Assembly (NCBI GenBank): GCA_026182355.1
Contig: JAPFBL010001617.1
Coordinates: 1,550,001-1,614,000 of the forward strand
Direction of reading: 5' to 3'
DNA: 64,000 nucleotides
Origin: Hermatobates lingyangjiaoensis
Lineage: Eukaryota; Arthropoda; Insecta; Hemiptera; Hermatobatidae
Shown here: positions 10,140-19,229 of the stretch, one piece after another
Numbering within the stretch: the stretch's first letter is position 1
Layout of the letters: every line of letters begins with the position of its first letter
Program-made: the position numbers and the translations under genes
The notes under the pieces: model-generated
Seen by the model: only the letters and a program-made list of their open reading frames with translations
Database searches by the model: none
Told to the model about the DNA's origin: nothing

Positions 10140-10740
10140 GGCAGATTTAACCCAATTAGACGAACTGGTACGGTGGTCTAGTCCTACACGTATTTAGGCG
10201 ATGGACAGTCAGTGCAGATCAACCACGTGGTTTGATAATACAAACTAATGGAATTAATGGAAGAGGACAAACACTAAGGGAATACCTAATACCTAAAACC
10301 AACGAAGACGTGGGTGCACCTACTTTCAAAACCACTAGAGGATTCAGCAATATAGATATAACAGTTGTACCAAGCACCATGCGACCATTAATGCAAAACG
10401 GGATCATTTCACTAGATGAAAGCTTATCTGATCACAATTCTATAACCTTCGAAATAGGTGACCATCGCCATTAAACTCATCCTAGCTCTAGTCACAAATT
10501 TATAGCCAAACGTTGGCCGTAGTGATCATGTAGTGGCCCAGCATACTGCAAAATAATATTCAATTCCATATGGTACAATCATTTTTCTTAAGGTGTAAAA
10601 GTGTACATATTTGCAGATGACGTTATATTTGTAATACGAGGAAAGTTAAAGGGTCAAGTAAACCTGAAAGAAATGAATATACCTTTAAAAAAAAATGATC
10701 TGGAAATCTTAAATAACACCGAAACGCATCAGCTTTGAAA
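10140..10740 (+). pseudogene. LINE endonuclease end fused by deletion to RT fragment
   Basis: 10220-10473 reads PRGLIIQTNGINGRGQ, later VGAPTFKTTRGFSNIDITVV and LSDHNSITFEI. This is the C-terminal part of an apurinic-type endonuclease (SDH motif with catalytic His). Only about 130 bp later, at 10603-10650, VYIFADDVIFVI carries the RT active-site motif (FADD). Most of the RT domain is therefore missing between them. It may derive from the same type of LINE as 8930-9840, but the order (RNase H first) shows a separate copy. Confidence 0.7.
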
Positions 10741-10834
10741 GTTTGATTTGAATCGAGAAAACTGTCCAATTTGATAAAAATTTTTAACCCACTATATGCC
10801 TCGCTCGAAACATTTACCAAGCTTATATATATGT

Positions 10835-11033
10835 AAAACGATTTCACATAAACACGTCAAATAACAATCAATGATCAAACCAGAATATGAAATGGGAAAA
10901 CAAGACTAAGATCTATTAATCTTAGTCTTTAGTCTTAAAATCCCTACAAGAGTTGGGTTTTTACTCTGACGAAGACCGCAAGTTACGGTTGAAAGATCTT
11001 AGTCTTGTTTTCCCTTTTTCTTATTGTGGTTTG

Positions 11034-11062
<29 letters not shown>
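10835..11062. repeat. palindrome, PLE-associated family 3
   Basis: The left arm (10842-10915) includes GATTTCACATAAACACG, CAATGATCAAACC and GGGAAAACAAGACTAAGATC. The right arm ends GTTTTCCCTTTTTCTTATTGTGGTTTGATCAT. The family recurs at 15358-15828, 48195-48410 and 52926-53220. Confidence 0.8.
10966..10994 (+). ncRNA. hammerhead-like core motif (PLE family 3)
   Basis: CTGACGA, AG, ACCG-loop-CGGT, T, GAAA, followed by GATCTTAGTC. CTGANGA and GAAA are intact. The stem has four perfect pairs extendable past a bulge. Confidence 0.45.

Positions 11063-11093
<31 letters not shown>
11037..11093. repeat. (TA)n microsatellite, about 57 bp
   Basis: Uninterrupted AT dinucleotide run. It sits between the family-3 palindrome and the 11091 inverted repeat that flanks the LINE. 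Confidence 0.98.
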
Positions 11094-11097
<4 letters not shown>

Positions 11098-11139
11098 TGC
11101 TTTGTTGAACACGACAGAGTAGTCCCAGTCTATAAGCTT
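11091..11139. repeat. inverted repeat flanking the 11.2-15.1 kb LINE (left copy)
   Basis: ATATGCATGCTTTGTTGAAC and the following about 30 bp are matched in reverse complement at 15242-15292 with few differences. The right copy encodes the PLE N-terminal fragment, so this left copy is the same PLE segment in opposite orientation. Confidence 0.85.
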
Positions 11140-11427
11140 CGAGCAGCTATAAGCTCCGAGTAGACCAAACACCAACCTGAGACTAGAACCAGAGCCAATA
11201 AATCTGAAATATTGAATACTAACATCCCATTGTCTCTAGACTTTTGCAACCTCTACAACGTATAAGACCCACATCCTCCCTCTGATTGATCAAAATGAAA
11301 AAGGTACAGAACTACATCTCCATCAACAAGCACGACATTACAACTAGACAATCAATTTTCTATATTTTCTCAAGACAATGATTCAGAACCACCTATAAAG
11401 AAAAGTGATCAAGGTGCTGATAAGTCT

Positions 11428-12408
11428 ATGACAATCACACCTCAAAATAATACAGTCACTAAGAAAGTTCCCCCACCATTTCTCCTACACTCTATGGGCG
11501 AATATATAAAATTCAGGGCAGCTAATACGAAGCTCCATGGTCTCTATACAGCCACAACTGGAGGAAGACAAATAAGGCTACAAACATCGAATGAGGAAGA
11601 CTTCTGGACACTGCAAAGTGCATTATCCAAATCAGACATCGAATATCATACCTACAAACCTATGTGGGAAACAAAAACGAGGAGGTATGTAATAAAGTAT
11701 CTTCCTATAAACTTAAGTACTGACGATTTGAAACAGGAATTAAGTGAACTTGGAGTAAACGTATTAAATGTAAGTCAGTCGACGTCTTTAAAAGAAACAG
11801 ATGAAAAAACAAACCTTCCAAGAAAATTACCAATATTTGAATTTCTAACGACTACTGAAGGCCCAATAAAACTAATGCATATCCTGGGTTTGAAAGTTAT
11901 AATAGAAAAATCTAAGAGGAGAATAAGTCCTCCACAATGTTCCAGATGTCAGGCATATGGACATGTGCAACAGTATTGCAACCTGAAGCCAAGATGCCAC
12001 AAATGTGGAGAAGAACACCATTACAGCGATTGTAGCAAAAATAAGGATATTCCACCAAAATGTTGCAACTGTGGCCAGGAACATCCAGCTAACTATAGAG
12101 GCTGCAAGTCATACAAGACCTACATCATGAAAAAACAACAAAAGTTACCTCTTTACAACAATCATGTAGTAGAAGGCAAGTCCTACAGCCAAGTGACAAA
12201 AACAACATCTTTCTTAGAAAATCGTCAACAAACAGGTCAAGGACATGCAGAAAGCAAACAGAATAATGGACAGCTAGGTGAGACATTAGAGAACAAAGTA
12301 AGTAAAAGTTTTTTACTTCAAACAATCTTGAACACTTTAGAAGATCATAAATCTGCCGATCCTGTCACCTTAATATCTAATATAATTATGGCTGTAATAA
12401 ATGCCTAA
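11428..12408 (+). CDS. LINE ORF1 protein with three CCHC zinc knuckles (jockey-type Gag)
   Basis: 326 residues, intact. The middle part (about residues 90-160) matches the region found before the knuckles in insect LINE Gag proteins (YVIKYLPINLSTDDLKQEL). Three zinc knuckles follow: CSRCQAYGHVQQYC, CHKCGEEHHYSDC and CCNCGQEHPANYRGC (about residues 171-232). Such proteins bind RNA and form particles for retrotransposition. The Met at 11428 is the first in the frame, though an earlier non-AUG-free stretch cannot be excluded. The stop at 12406-12408 lies inside the start of ORF2. A shorter relative without knuckles is at 32680-33393. Confidence 0.9.
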   Translation: MTITPQNNTVTKKVPPPFLLHSMGEYIKFRAANTKLHGLYTATTGGRQIRLQTSNEEDFWTLQSALSKSDIEYHTYKPMWETKTRRYVIKYLPINLSTDDLKQELSELGVNVLNVSQSTSLKETDEKTNLPRKLPIFEFLTTTEGPIKLMHILGLKVIIEKSKRRISPPQCSRCQAYGHVQQYCNLKPRCHKCGEEHHYSDCSKNKDIPPKCCNCGQEHPANYRGCKSYKTYIMKKQQKLPLYNNHVVEGKSYSQVTKTTSFLENRQQTGQGHAESKQNNGQLGETLENKVSKSFLLQTILNTLEDHKSADPVTLISNIIMAVINA

Positions 12409-15060
12409 AATCTATAAAATACTAAGTTGGAATGCCAATGGTATAGCAAATCGTCGCCTAGAGCTCATGCACATTTTACAAACTTTAAACATAGACATAC
12501 TACTTTGTAACGAGACTCACTTGACCCAACAAAAAAAATTCTCTGTGAGAACAGATTCGGAGGTTCCACGGGGAGGGACATTAGTGACAGTCAGGTCTGG
12601 AATAAAATTCACTTCCCTCTCTCCAATTGAAAATAGTAATACAAATTTCTAACATACTTCAATTATTTTAACACTTGGCTCAAAATTACTTAAATTATCA
12701 TCAATATACCATCCTCCTAATCTTACATATAATGAGAACCAGTTACTTTGTTTATAAAATTCAATAGTCCTCATCTCCCTACTATAGCTGCAGGTGATTG
12801 GAATGCTAAACACCAATCTTGGTCTTGTAGAAGTGCTAATCAGATAGGAAAAAAGCTGCTTGAAACTTGTCTTGCCCATTCCCTTCATGTGGTGGCACCA
12901 CATGCTCCTACACGAATATGCGAGTGTGTGATTGACTTTGCCGTATGTAACTCCTTTGCCCTGCACTTTGACATTACAGGTCTACCCGCCTTGTCATCTG
13001 ACCATAATCCCATTCTGCTCTCAATCAACAACATAAACACTATTCCAAATAAGACCATTGACTTGACTGACTGGTAAAAATTCAAATCGATTACAGGACA
13101 AATAAAATTGACCGACGTCCTGACGCCTACAAACATAGACAACATATTTTCTTCATTAACAGATAAACTAGTACAAGCAAAAGAGAAATCAACTGTTACA
13201 GTACCCTTTAAAACCTGGCAGACAACCAAAAACCCAGTCTTGACCAGTAGTATAAAATTAAAAAATTATTACAGGAGACTATGGCAGCGACAAAGGTTAC
13301 ACATTTGGAAATCTTTATATAATAAGCAAGGTTTGAATAGGATTGTCAAACATCTACTTCTCAATGAAAGACAGGAACAAATACAAAATTGGACAAGAAA
13401 TATTAGGAACACTGGAGACATCTGGACACATACAAAGAGACTGAAAACGACAAAACCATTGACATATGTTCTGCGCAAACCGGACGAGACTACTACAATC
13501 TCAGACAACGACAGAGCTAAAGTATTTGCTGACACTCTGACTGAACTTTTTAACAACCCTCAAACGAAATCACACACTCATCCTGTATGTGTTAACTGTA
13601 CCAAAAATAGAAGTTAGTGATGAGCCAGTAACGGGCTTAATTAAAGCTGTAAATACTACAAAGCCGCTCGTTGTGATGGTATTACTAATAAAATGATTAA
13701 AAATTCCCCTAAAAACATCATATCTAGCCTGGCAAAAATTTATACATACTGCCTAAATTACTGCCACTTCCCTAACTTATGGAAATGCTCTGCGGTGATT
13801 ATGATTTTGAAGCCTGCTAAGGACTTAACTGAACCGACTAGCTACAGACCTATTAGTCTCCTTTCGACTCTGGGAAGGATGCTAGAAAAATTGATTTACT
13901 ATCATATAAAGGAAACCCTGAACTTAAATATATATCAATTCGGATTTAAGAAGGGACATAGCTGCTCCCAACAGTTACATCGAGTCACGCAGTTCTTAGG
14001 GAATGCTTTTAATATGACAAACAAGCACTTTCCCTTTACCTAACTAAGGCATTCGATACGGTACATCACATTTTAATTAATAAACTCTATAGACGTGACA
14101 TTCCTGACTGGATCCCCCCATTAATTCTGAACTACTTATCTGACAGACATTTTTATGTTAAAATTAATAATTTAAGATCTGTACTAAATAAAATCACAAG
14201 AGGAGTGCCCCAAGGATCCGTACTTGGCCCCTTACTATTTAATATTTATATGGATGATCTTCCGACATTTGATGATGACTGTACTACTCACGATGGGCTA
14301 ATAGGTCTGTATGCTGATGACATACTCATTGCTGTAGGGACAAAATGACGTAGACAAGCCTTCAAGTTACTTCAAACTCGAACTGATCAGACACTTAACT
14401 GGTTAGACGAAAATAAATTGACTATTAATCCTCATAAATGCAAACTTCTAGCTGTGACAGGCAAAACAAATGAAACTAAATTGACTAAAATCACTATTCA
14501 CGGACTAACTATAAAGCCAACTTCAACCATACGCTACTTAGGGATTACTCTGGACAGACGACTTAATTTCAAAAATCATATTAACAGTGTTCTAGGTAAG
14601 GCACATGCTATACGAAGTAGGATCTATCATCTGATAAATGATAAATCCAGGCTTCCACTTAGAACAAAAGTACTGCTGTACAAGGTCTTAATCAGACCAA
14701 TATTAACTTACGCATGTTCATCCTGGATATAATACTTAGATAAAGACACTGAAAAAGCTTGCAGCAATGCAGAACAAGACTCTGAGATTCATAACGGGTG
14801 CTCCTAGGTTTCTCACCAACAAGCATATCAGAAAAGAATTATCAACTAAAGGACTAATCCAATACATAGACCATCTCTGCATACAAGAGTACACAGGGAA
14901 CCAAACATCTGAAAACCAATTAATTAAAGATCTACTACTAACAGAATCGCAATACAACGTGAAATAAATATGTAGAACTAATAAAACATGATAGAAGACA
15001 TCAACTCCGATACTCTAACAGGAATAACAAGGAAGCAGAAGAGAGTTCTTTGAGAGCTCG
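12401..15060 (+). pseudogene. LINE ORF2: endonuclease plus reverse transcriptase, broken
   Basis: The start MPKIYKILSWNANGIANRR is the endonuclease N-terminus (N-NG motif), ETHL follows near residue 38, then GDWNAKHQSW near 12796 and SDHNP near 13000. Stops occur at 12650 and 13074. The RT part has SYRPISLLSTLGRMLEKL (13840-13895), AFDTVHH near 14050, GVPQGSVLGPLLFNIYMDDL (14202-14262) and LYADDILI (14310-14333), the catalytic YADD. TIRYLGITLDRRL at about 14529-14567 is the following thumb motif. Breaks near 13617, 14041, 14346 and 14730 make it a pseudogene. Confidence 0.88.
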
Positions 15061-15120
15061 GTACTGCTATATGTCACCCGAAATGGGATTCACTTAACTT
15101 GCTGCTGCTGCTGCTCCCTG

Positions 15121-15350
15121 ATTGATGTCTTGAAGATGATTACGGAAAGTGAACGAAACGCGTCGACTAGAATTGCTGACCATCTCAACCGTTGTTATAA
15201 CAACGAAAAAGCTGTTTTTAGGAAAGTCGAAGTTCTTGAGAATAAGCTTATAGACATGAACTACTCTGTCGTGTTCAACAAAGCATGCATATCTGAAGGA
15301 CTGCTACCAAAATATACTAATATATATATCAAAATATTTATATATATGAA
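15121..15350 (+). pseudogene. PLE 5' region: motif relic and ORF N-terminal fragment
   Basis: It begins with CTTGAAGATGATTACGG...GAACGAAACG, a decayed hammerhead-like motif. An open frame follows (15136-15357) with RIADHLNRCYNNEKAVFRKVE and FNKACISEGLLPKYTNIYIK, cut in a (TA)-rich tract. The layout of motif then ORF start fits the 5' repeat and N-terminus of a PLE. The end of this piece is inverted at 11091-11139. Confidence 0.55.
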
Positions 15351-15357
15351 ATATATA

Positions 15358-15828
15358 TAAAAAGATTTCACATAAACACGTGAAATAACAATCAATGATC
15401 AAGCCACAATAAGAATGGGAAAACAAGACTAAGATCTTTCAACCGTAACAACCGGTTTTCGTCAGAGTCAAAAACAAAACTAAAACACTAGATGCAGAAA
15501 ACATCTGATGAGGGGTTGAGAAGAGTGGGAGGGAAGAGTGGTATTTTAAAAGGGTGAAAGCGCAGGAAAGGACTAATGTCCAGAAAAATTCTCTGGAAAA
15601 AAATTTCTTGACATTAGTCCTTTCCTGCGCTTTCACCCTTTTCAAACACCACTCTTTTCTCCCACTCTTCTCAACCCCTCACCAGATGTTTTCTGCATCT
15701 AGTGTTTTAGTTGGGTTTTTGACTCTGACGAAGACCGCTTGTTACGGTTGAAAGATCTTAGTCTTGTTTTCCCATTTCTTATTGTGGTTTGATCATTGAT
15801 TGTTATTTCACGTGTTTATGTGAAATAT
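15358..15828. repeat. 470-bp palindrome, PLE-associated family 3 (longest copy)
   Basis: Arms of about 235 bp run from AAAGATTTCACATAAACACG to its reverse complement CGTGTTTATGTGAAATATTT. The centre is near 15595, where the arms are joined almost without spacer. Hammerhead-like motifs occur in both arms (minus 15465-15437; plus 15725-15753). Confidence 0.9.
15725..15753 (+). ncRNA. hammerhead-like core motif (PLE family 3)
   Basis: CTGACGA-AG-ACCG-CTTGTTA-CGGT-T-GAAA. The mirror copy at 15465-15437 (minus) reads CTGACGA-AA-ACCG-GTTGTTA-CGGT-T-GAAA. The loop has changed while the stem and core are unchanged. Confidence 0.5.
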
Positions 15829-15869
15829 TTTTATTTATATATATATAAATATTGATATAAGTATCGACC

Positions 15870-16160
15870 GTGGAATAGAAACAAAACTGAAGTTTATCGG
15901 GACTCGGTCAGTTCTGAGAGTTTACTTTGAACCTGAAGAACTGACCGAGTCCCGATAAATTTTTGTTTTGTTTTTATACATACTATATATGGTAGGTTTT
16001 GCTTTTGAGGGCTAGGTTATATAAAAGAAAATAAACTCCTTCATAGGCCAACGATTCGATGTATTTGTACATCATCTTCAGGGCTTGGAACTTCTTTCTT
16101 TCTCTTCTTTCTTTTATATGACCTAGCCCTCAAAAACAAAACCTACCACATACAATAGAA
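15870..16160. repeat. two adjacent small inverted repeats
   Basis: 15890-15960: TTTATCGGGACTCGGTCAGTT and its inverse, with GAACCTGAAGAACTGACC in the spacer. 15988-16155: GGTAGGTTTTGCTTTTGAGG and CCTCAAAAACAAAACCTACC, enclosing a hammerhead-like stem (minus 16081-16054). Confidence 0.75.
16054..16081 (-). ncRNA. hammerhead-like motif with 6-bp stem, GAAT instead of GAAA
   Basis: CTGAAGA-T-GATGTA-CAAA-TACATC-GAAT. Perfect six-pair stem and the usual single spacer base. The GAAA box has one substitution that should abolish hammerhead function. Confidence 0.45.
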
Positions 16161-16193
16161 TAGAAGAGGTCAAGAAGAATTTTTTGAGAAAAT

Positions 16194-16200
16194 ATATATA

Positions 16201-16247
<47 letters not shown>
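16194..16247. repeat. (TA)n tract between inverted repeats
   Basis: AT dinucleotide run with one interruption, separating the repeat at 15988-16155 from that at 16244-16790. Confidence 0.95.
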
Positions 16248-16790
16248 GATTGGTTGATGCAGGACCAAATAAGCTTGTCTCATTTTTTTTTGCGTGCTGT
16301 TTTAAAAGTTGAAGGCTTCTAGCTCTGATCGAAGTCACGTACAGCGGTTCTTCTCTTCCATGAAGTCATCTCCGCCGACACAGCAAATAGTATAAGGGCT
16401 CGCACTCCCTCAGAAAATGAACAGTTGCCGTTCGATGTCGACTTCTCCACTTCGAGTTTTCCCGGTCCGGTCCTGAAAAAAGTCATAAGACTGCCACTGC
16501 TATCTTGTTGAGACTGGTTACAGCATGATGAAACCGCTGCCGGCCTGCCAGGAAAGGATAAGGGCTTGCATTCCCTTAGGAAATACAAATACTGGCACTG
16601 GGCATTGGCCCCACTATGCAGCGAGGTCTCATGCATCTCGTGTCTCGAGATGACTTCATGGAAGAGAAGAACCGCTGTACGTGACCTCGATCAGAGCTAG
16701 AAGCCTTCAACTTTGAAAACAGCACGCAAAGAAAAAAAATGAGTCAAGCTTATTTGGTCCTGCATCAACCAATCAGATATTAGAACCAGA
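16244..16790. repeat. inverted repeat with 280-bp spacer
   Basis: The left arm, 16244-16370, starts CTGATTGGTTGATGCAGGACC. The right arm, 16650-16785, ends GGTCCTGCATCAACCAATCAG. The spacer (16371-16649) is GC-richer than its surroundings and has no supported ORF. No hammerhead-like motif was found here. Confidence 0.85.
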
Positions 16791-16820
16791 CCCCTCGTGT
16801 AGATTTCAATATATATATAA

Positions 16821-16947
16821 ACTAGAATTTAAAAAGAACACATAGAAAGGAAATCACTGAACTCACTACTATATTTCGATGTCCTCGTCTTCAGGAAAAG
16901 AAGTGAATCGCTCCAAAGGCTGATAACGACTGACTTGGCGTTCGAAC
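16821..16947 (-). repeat. PLE-associated family 4, copy 1 (126 bp)
   Basis: CACATAGAAAGGAAATCACTG to TGACTTGGCGTTCGAA. Nearly identical to 17717-17842 and related to 17893-18010, 18010-18125 (inverse), 38950-39060 and 39350-39445. On the minus strand it reads CTGAAGA-C-GAGGACATC-GAAA, whose stem is weak (two pairs). Confidence 0.85.
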
Positions 16948-17260
16948 TGAAGCACTCAAACAGTGTAGCCAACTTTCGGAGGAAAGGTAGACAGGGAAGA
17001 TAAAGAGATAAAAACCAAATAAAAATTAAAAAATGAAAACATTTAACTAAAATAAAATTAAAAGCTGATAACAACTTTAAAAAAAAAATCAACGATTGAG
17101 GTTAAGCCCAGGAGCCGATCTACCGCCCAGAAGACTAATAAGTGCTTCTTCTGAAGCTCTCAGAGTAACTTTCGAATTAGTCTGATCAATCTGCCTCAGG
17201 ACCTGTACACGGAAACAGTCATTAAAACTGAGTCCGTGAGAACTGGCATGAGTAGCCAGT
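16948..17260. other. region between family-4 copies
   Basis: It continues the family-4 sequence (AACAGTGTAGCCAACTTTCGG, compare 39085-39125) and then unique sequence. No ORF that looks real. Confidence 0.5.
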
Positions 17261-17261
17261 T

Positions 17262-17677
17262 TATATATATATATATATATTAGAATACGTTGGCAGCAGG
17301 TCTTCTCTCAAACATATGTTGTTAAAATTTGCAGCAGCTTCTGCACTCACTAACTTTAAGCTGGTGGCCTCGATCCTTCGGGCGATTTCCGACGAGCAGG
17401 AGCCTGGAGCCGAGCATGAGGTCCAATCAGAGCAGCAGCCTTAACCCTGCGCTCTGATTTGTTCGAATTAGTTAACCTGATTGACATTTAAGCTGTTTAC
17501 TACAAGGCATGCTCTACCTGAAGATGACCAATGTTCCTATGGTCGAAAGCTCGAAAAATATTGACGATGTCTCTAGGACAGATGCTATGGCAACTGCAGC
17601 CAGAAGAAAGAAAAATCGCCCGAAGGATCGAGGCCACCAGCTTAAAGTTAGTGAGTGCAGAAGCTGCTGCAAATTTT

Positions 17678-17684
<7 letters not shown>
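17262..17684. repeat. inverted repeat of PLE N-terminal sequence around a hammerhead-like motif
   Basis: Arms at 17314-17395 and 17602-17684 are near-perfect reverse complements (TTGTTAAAATTTGCAGCAGC outside, TCGGGCGATTT inside). The left arm read on the minus strand gives AAANFNNICLREDLLPTYSNIY before a (TA)n tract at 17262-17280. The right arm runs into (TA)n at 17682-17716. The 205-bp spacer carries the motif at 17518-17548. Confidence 0.85.
17518..17548 (+). ncRNA. hammerhead-like core motif (PLE family 2 type)
   Basis: CTGAAGA-T-GACC-AATGTTCCTAT-GGTC-GAAA, then GCTC. Both boxes and the four-pair stem are intact. It lies between inverted PLE ORF fragments. Confidence 0.55.
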
Positions 17685-17716
<32 letters not shown>

Positions 17717-17720
<4 letters not shown>

Positions 17721-18125
17721 AGAATATTAAAAGAACTCATAGAAAGGAAACCACTGAACTCACTACTATATTTCGATGTCCTCGTCTTCAGGAAAAGAAG
17801 TGAATCGCTCCAAAGGCTGATAACGACTGACTTGGCGTTCGAATATATATATATATATATATAACCAATTAGATGAAACGATTCTTCGAACTGAATAAAC
17901 TATAATTATCAAAAGACACAAAGAAAAGAAATCACTGTACTCACTACTAGATTTCGATGTCCTCGTCGCTAGGAATAGATTTGAATCGCTCCAAAGGCTG
18001 ATAACGACTCAGCCGTTATCAGGCTTTGGAGCGATTCACATCTATTCCTGGCGACGAGGACATCGAAATATAGTAGTGAGTTCAGTGATTTCTTTTCTGT
18101 GTGTTCTTTTGAAAATTCTAGTTTA
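17717..18125. repeat. PLE-associated family 4, copy 2 and palindromic copy 3
   Basis: 17717-17842 repeats 16821-16947 almost base for base and ends in (TA)n. 17893-18125 is a palindrome of the same family centred near 18010 (CCAAAGGCTGATAACGACT against its inverse). The motif boxes are mutated in copy 3 (CTAGCGA and CTGGCGA). Confidence 0.85.
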
Positions 18126-18639
18126 CATATATAGCAATTAAATGAAACGATTCCACAAACTAAATAAATTACATTGACAAAAAGAACATACAGAAATGAA
18201 ACAGAAACTCACTATAATATCATATAATGACGCTATAATAATCATCACTATAATAATGTCAACAGGAAGATAGAAATGAGTCGATCCGCAGGCAAACCAC
18301 GACTCAGCATAAGCAATTATACAAACATGTCCCGGAACTAAATAAAGTAAATTCACAGAATGAAAACACATACAAGATATCACAAAACAGACATATTTTG
18401 TGTGCATTATCAGTTAGAAATAAAATACAGTAATAAGTGTTTGTGATGTCTTGATGTGTATTCTTTTCATGAATTTAACTTTTACACTATCGCCATATTT
18501 AGCTTAGATTTGCTTCTGGCATAATTCTTCCAATTTTCGGTAATCTTCTTCCGAAATAAATAAATTACCCCATAATAAATACAATAACAATAAAATAATT
18601 AAAATAAAAACAAATAAAACACCTTTTCTATTTCTCTCG
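18126..18639. other. decayed family-4-like sequence and AT-rich spacer
   Basis: 18137-18400 has two diverged starts of the family (ATGAAACGATTCCACAAAC, AACATACAGAAATGAAAC). The rest is unassigned. Confidence 0.45.
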
Positions 18640-19075
18640 ACAAATCCTCGAGCTCCCCTCCTCTACGCCTTGCCCAAAATGCATAAAGAAAACATACCAA
18701 TCAGGCCCATCCTATCATTTTCCAATTCACCACTTTAAAAAATACCTAAATATGTGAACGTTCTCTTCTGACAACTTACTCAATTTAAAGGTCCCTACAT
18801 AATTAATAACTCTTTACACCTAATAAACGAGTTAAAAACAAAAGTTGTGCCTAATAATGCTACCCTAGTTAGTTTTGATAAAAAATTATTTCCAAGCGTC
18901 CCAATCCCTGATCTTAAAAAAGCTATTTCCAATACAATTTCGTGTACTATCAATGGCCCCATTATACAAAAATAACTTCTCACACTTTGCAAAGTAAGTA
19001 TTCAGCATAATTATTTTCATTTTAATAATAAATATTTCAAGGAAAGCAATATCGTACCAATGGGTTCCAATAGAT
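18640..19075 (+). pseudogene. PLE reverse transcriptase fragment
   Basis: Plus-strand reading with stops: KMHKENIPIRPILSF, then NSPL, KGPYIINNSLHLINELKTK, VPNNATLVSFDKKLFPSVPI, and NYFHFNNKYFKESNIVPMGS. The K-HK-RPI and LVSFD-LFPSVP motifs and the final PMGS are hallmarks of the PLE RT palm (family knowledge). It ends just before the YxDD segment. Confidence 0.75.
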
Positions 19076-19229
19076 CTCATAGATCGATAGGTCTCATAGA
19101 TAGATAGGTCTCATAGATCTCATTACGTTTTTGTAATTTTCAATGGAACAAATAGACAGCTGAACTGTTTTATCAACATCAAAAATAACTCATTTATAAA
19201 TCAAAATAACTCATCTCCCATACAAACTT

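Larger units (their letters stand above)
11140..15120 (+). mobile_element. jockey-superfamily LINE, nearly full length, ORF2 broken
   Basis: Order: possible 5' UTR (about 11140-11427), ORF1 (11428-12408), ORF2 (12401 to about 15060), and a (GCT)n-like tail at 15101-15117. ORF1 and ORF2 overlap by 8 nt (ATGCCTAA), as in jockey-type LINEs. It is inserted between two oppositely oriented pieces of PLE. ORF1 is intact but ORF2 has several in-frame stops and frameshifts, so the copy can no longer supply RT. Confidence 0.85.

Noticed and set aside
15554..15751. Matching frames on the two strands (15439-15645 minus and 15554-15751 plus)
   Set aside because: They arise from the two arms of the palindrome and give the same peptide by symmetry. 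Not evidence for a gene.
16821..18125. CRISPR-like array from repeated units
   Set aside because: Units are long, inverted and irregular, and lie in a eukaryotic intron next to PLE fragments.
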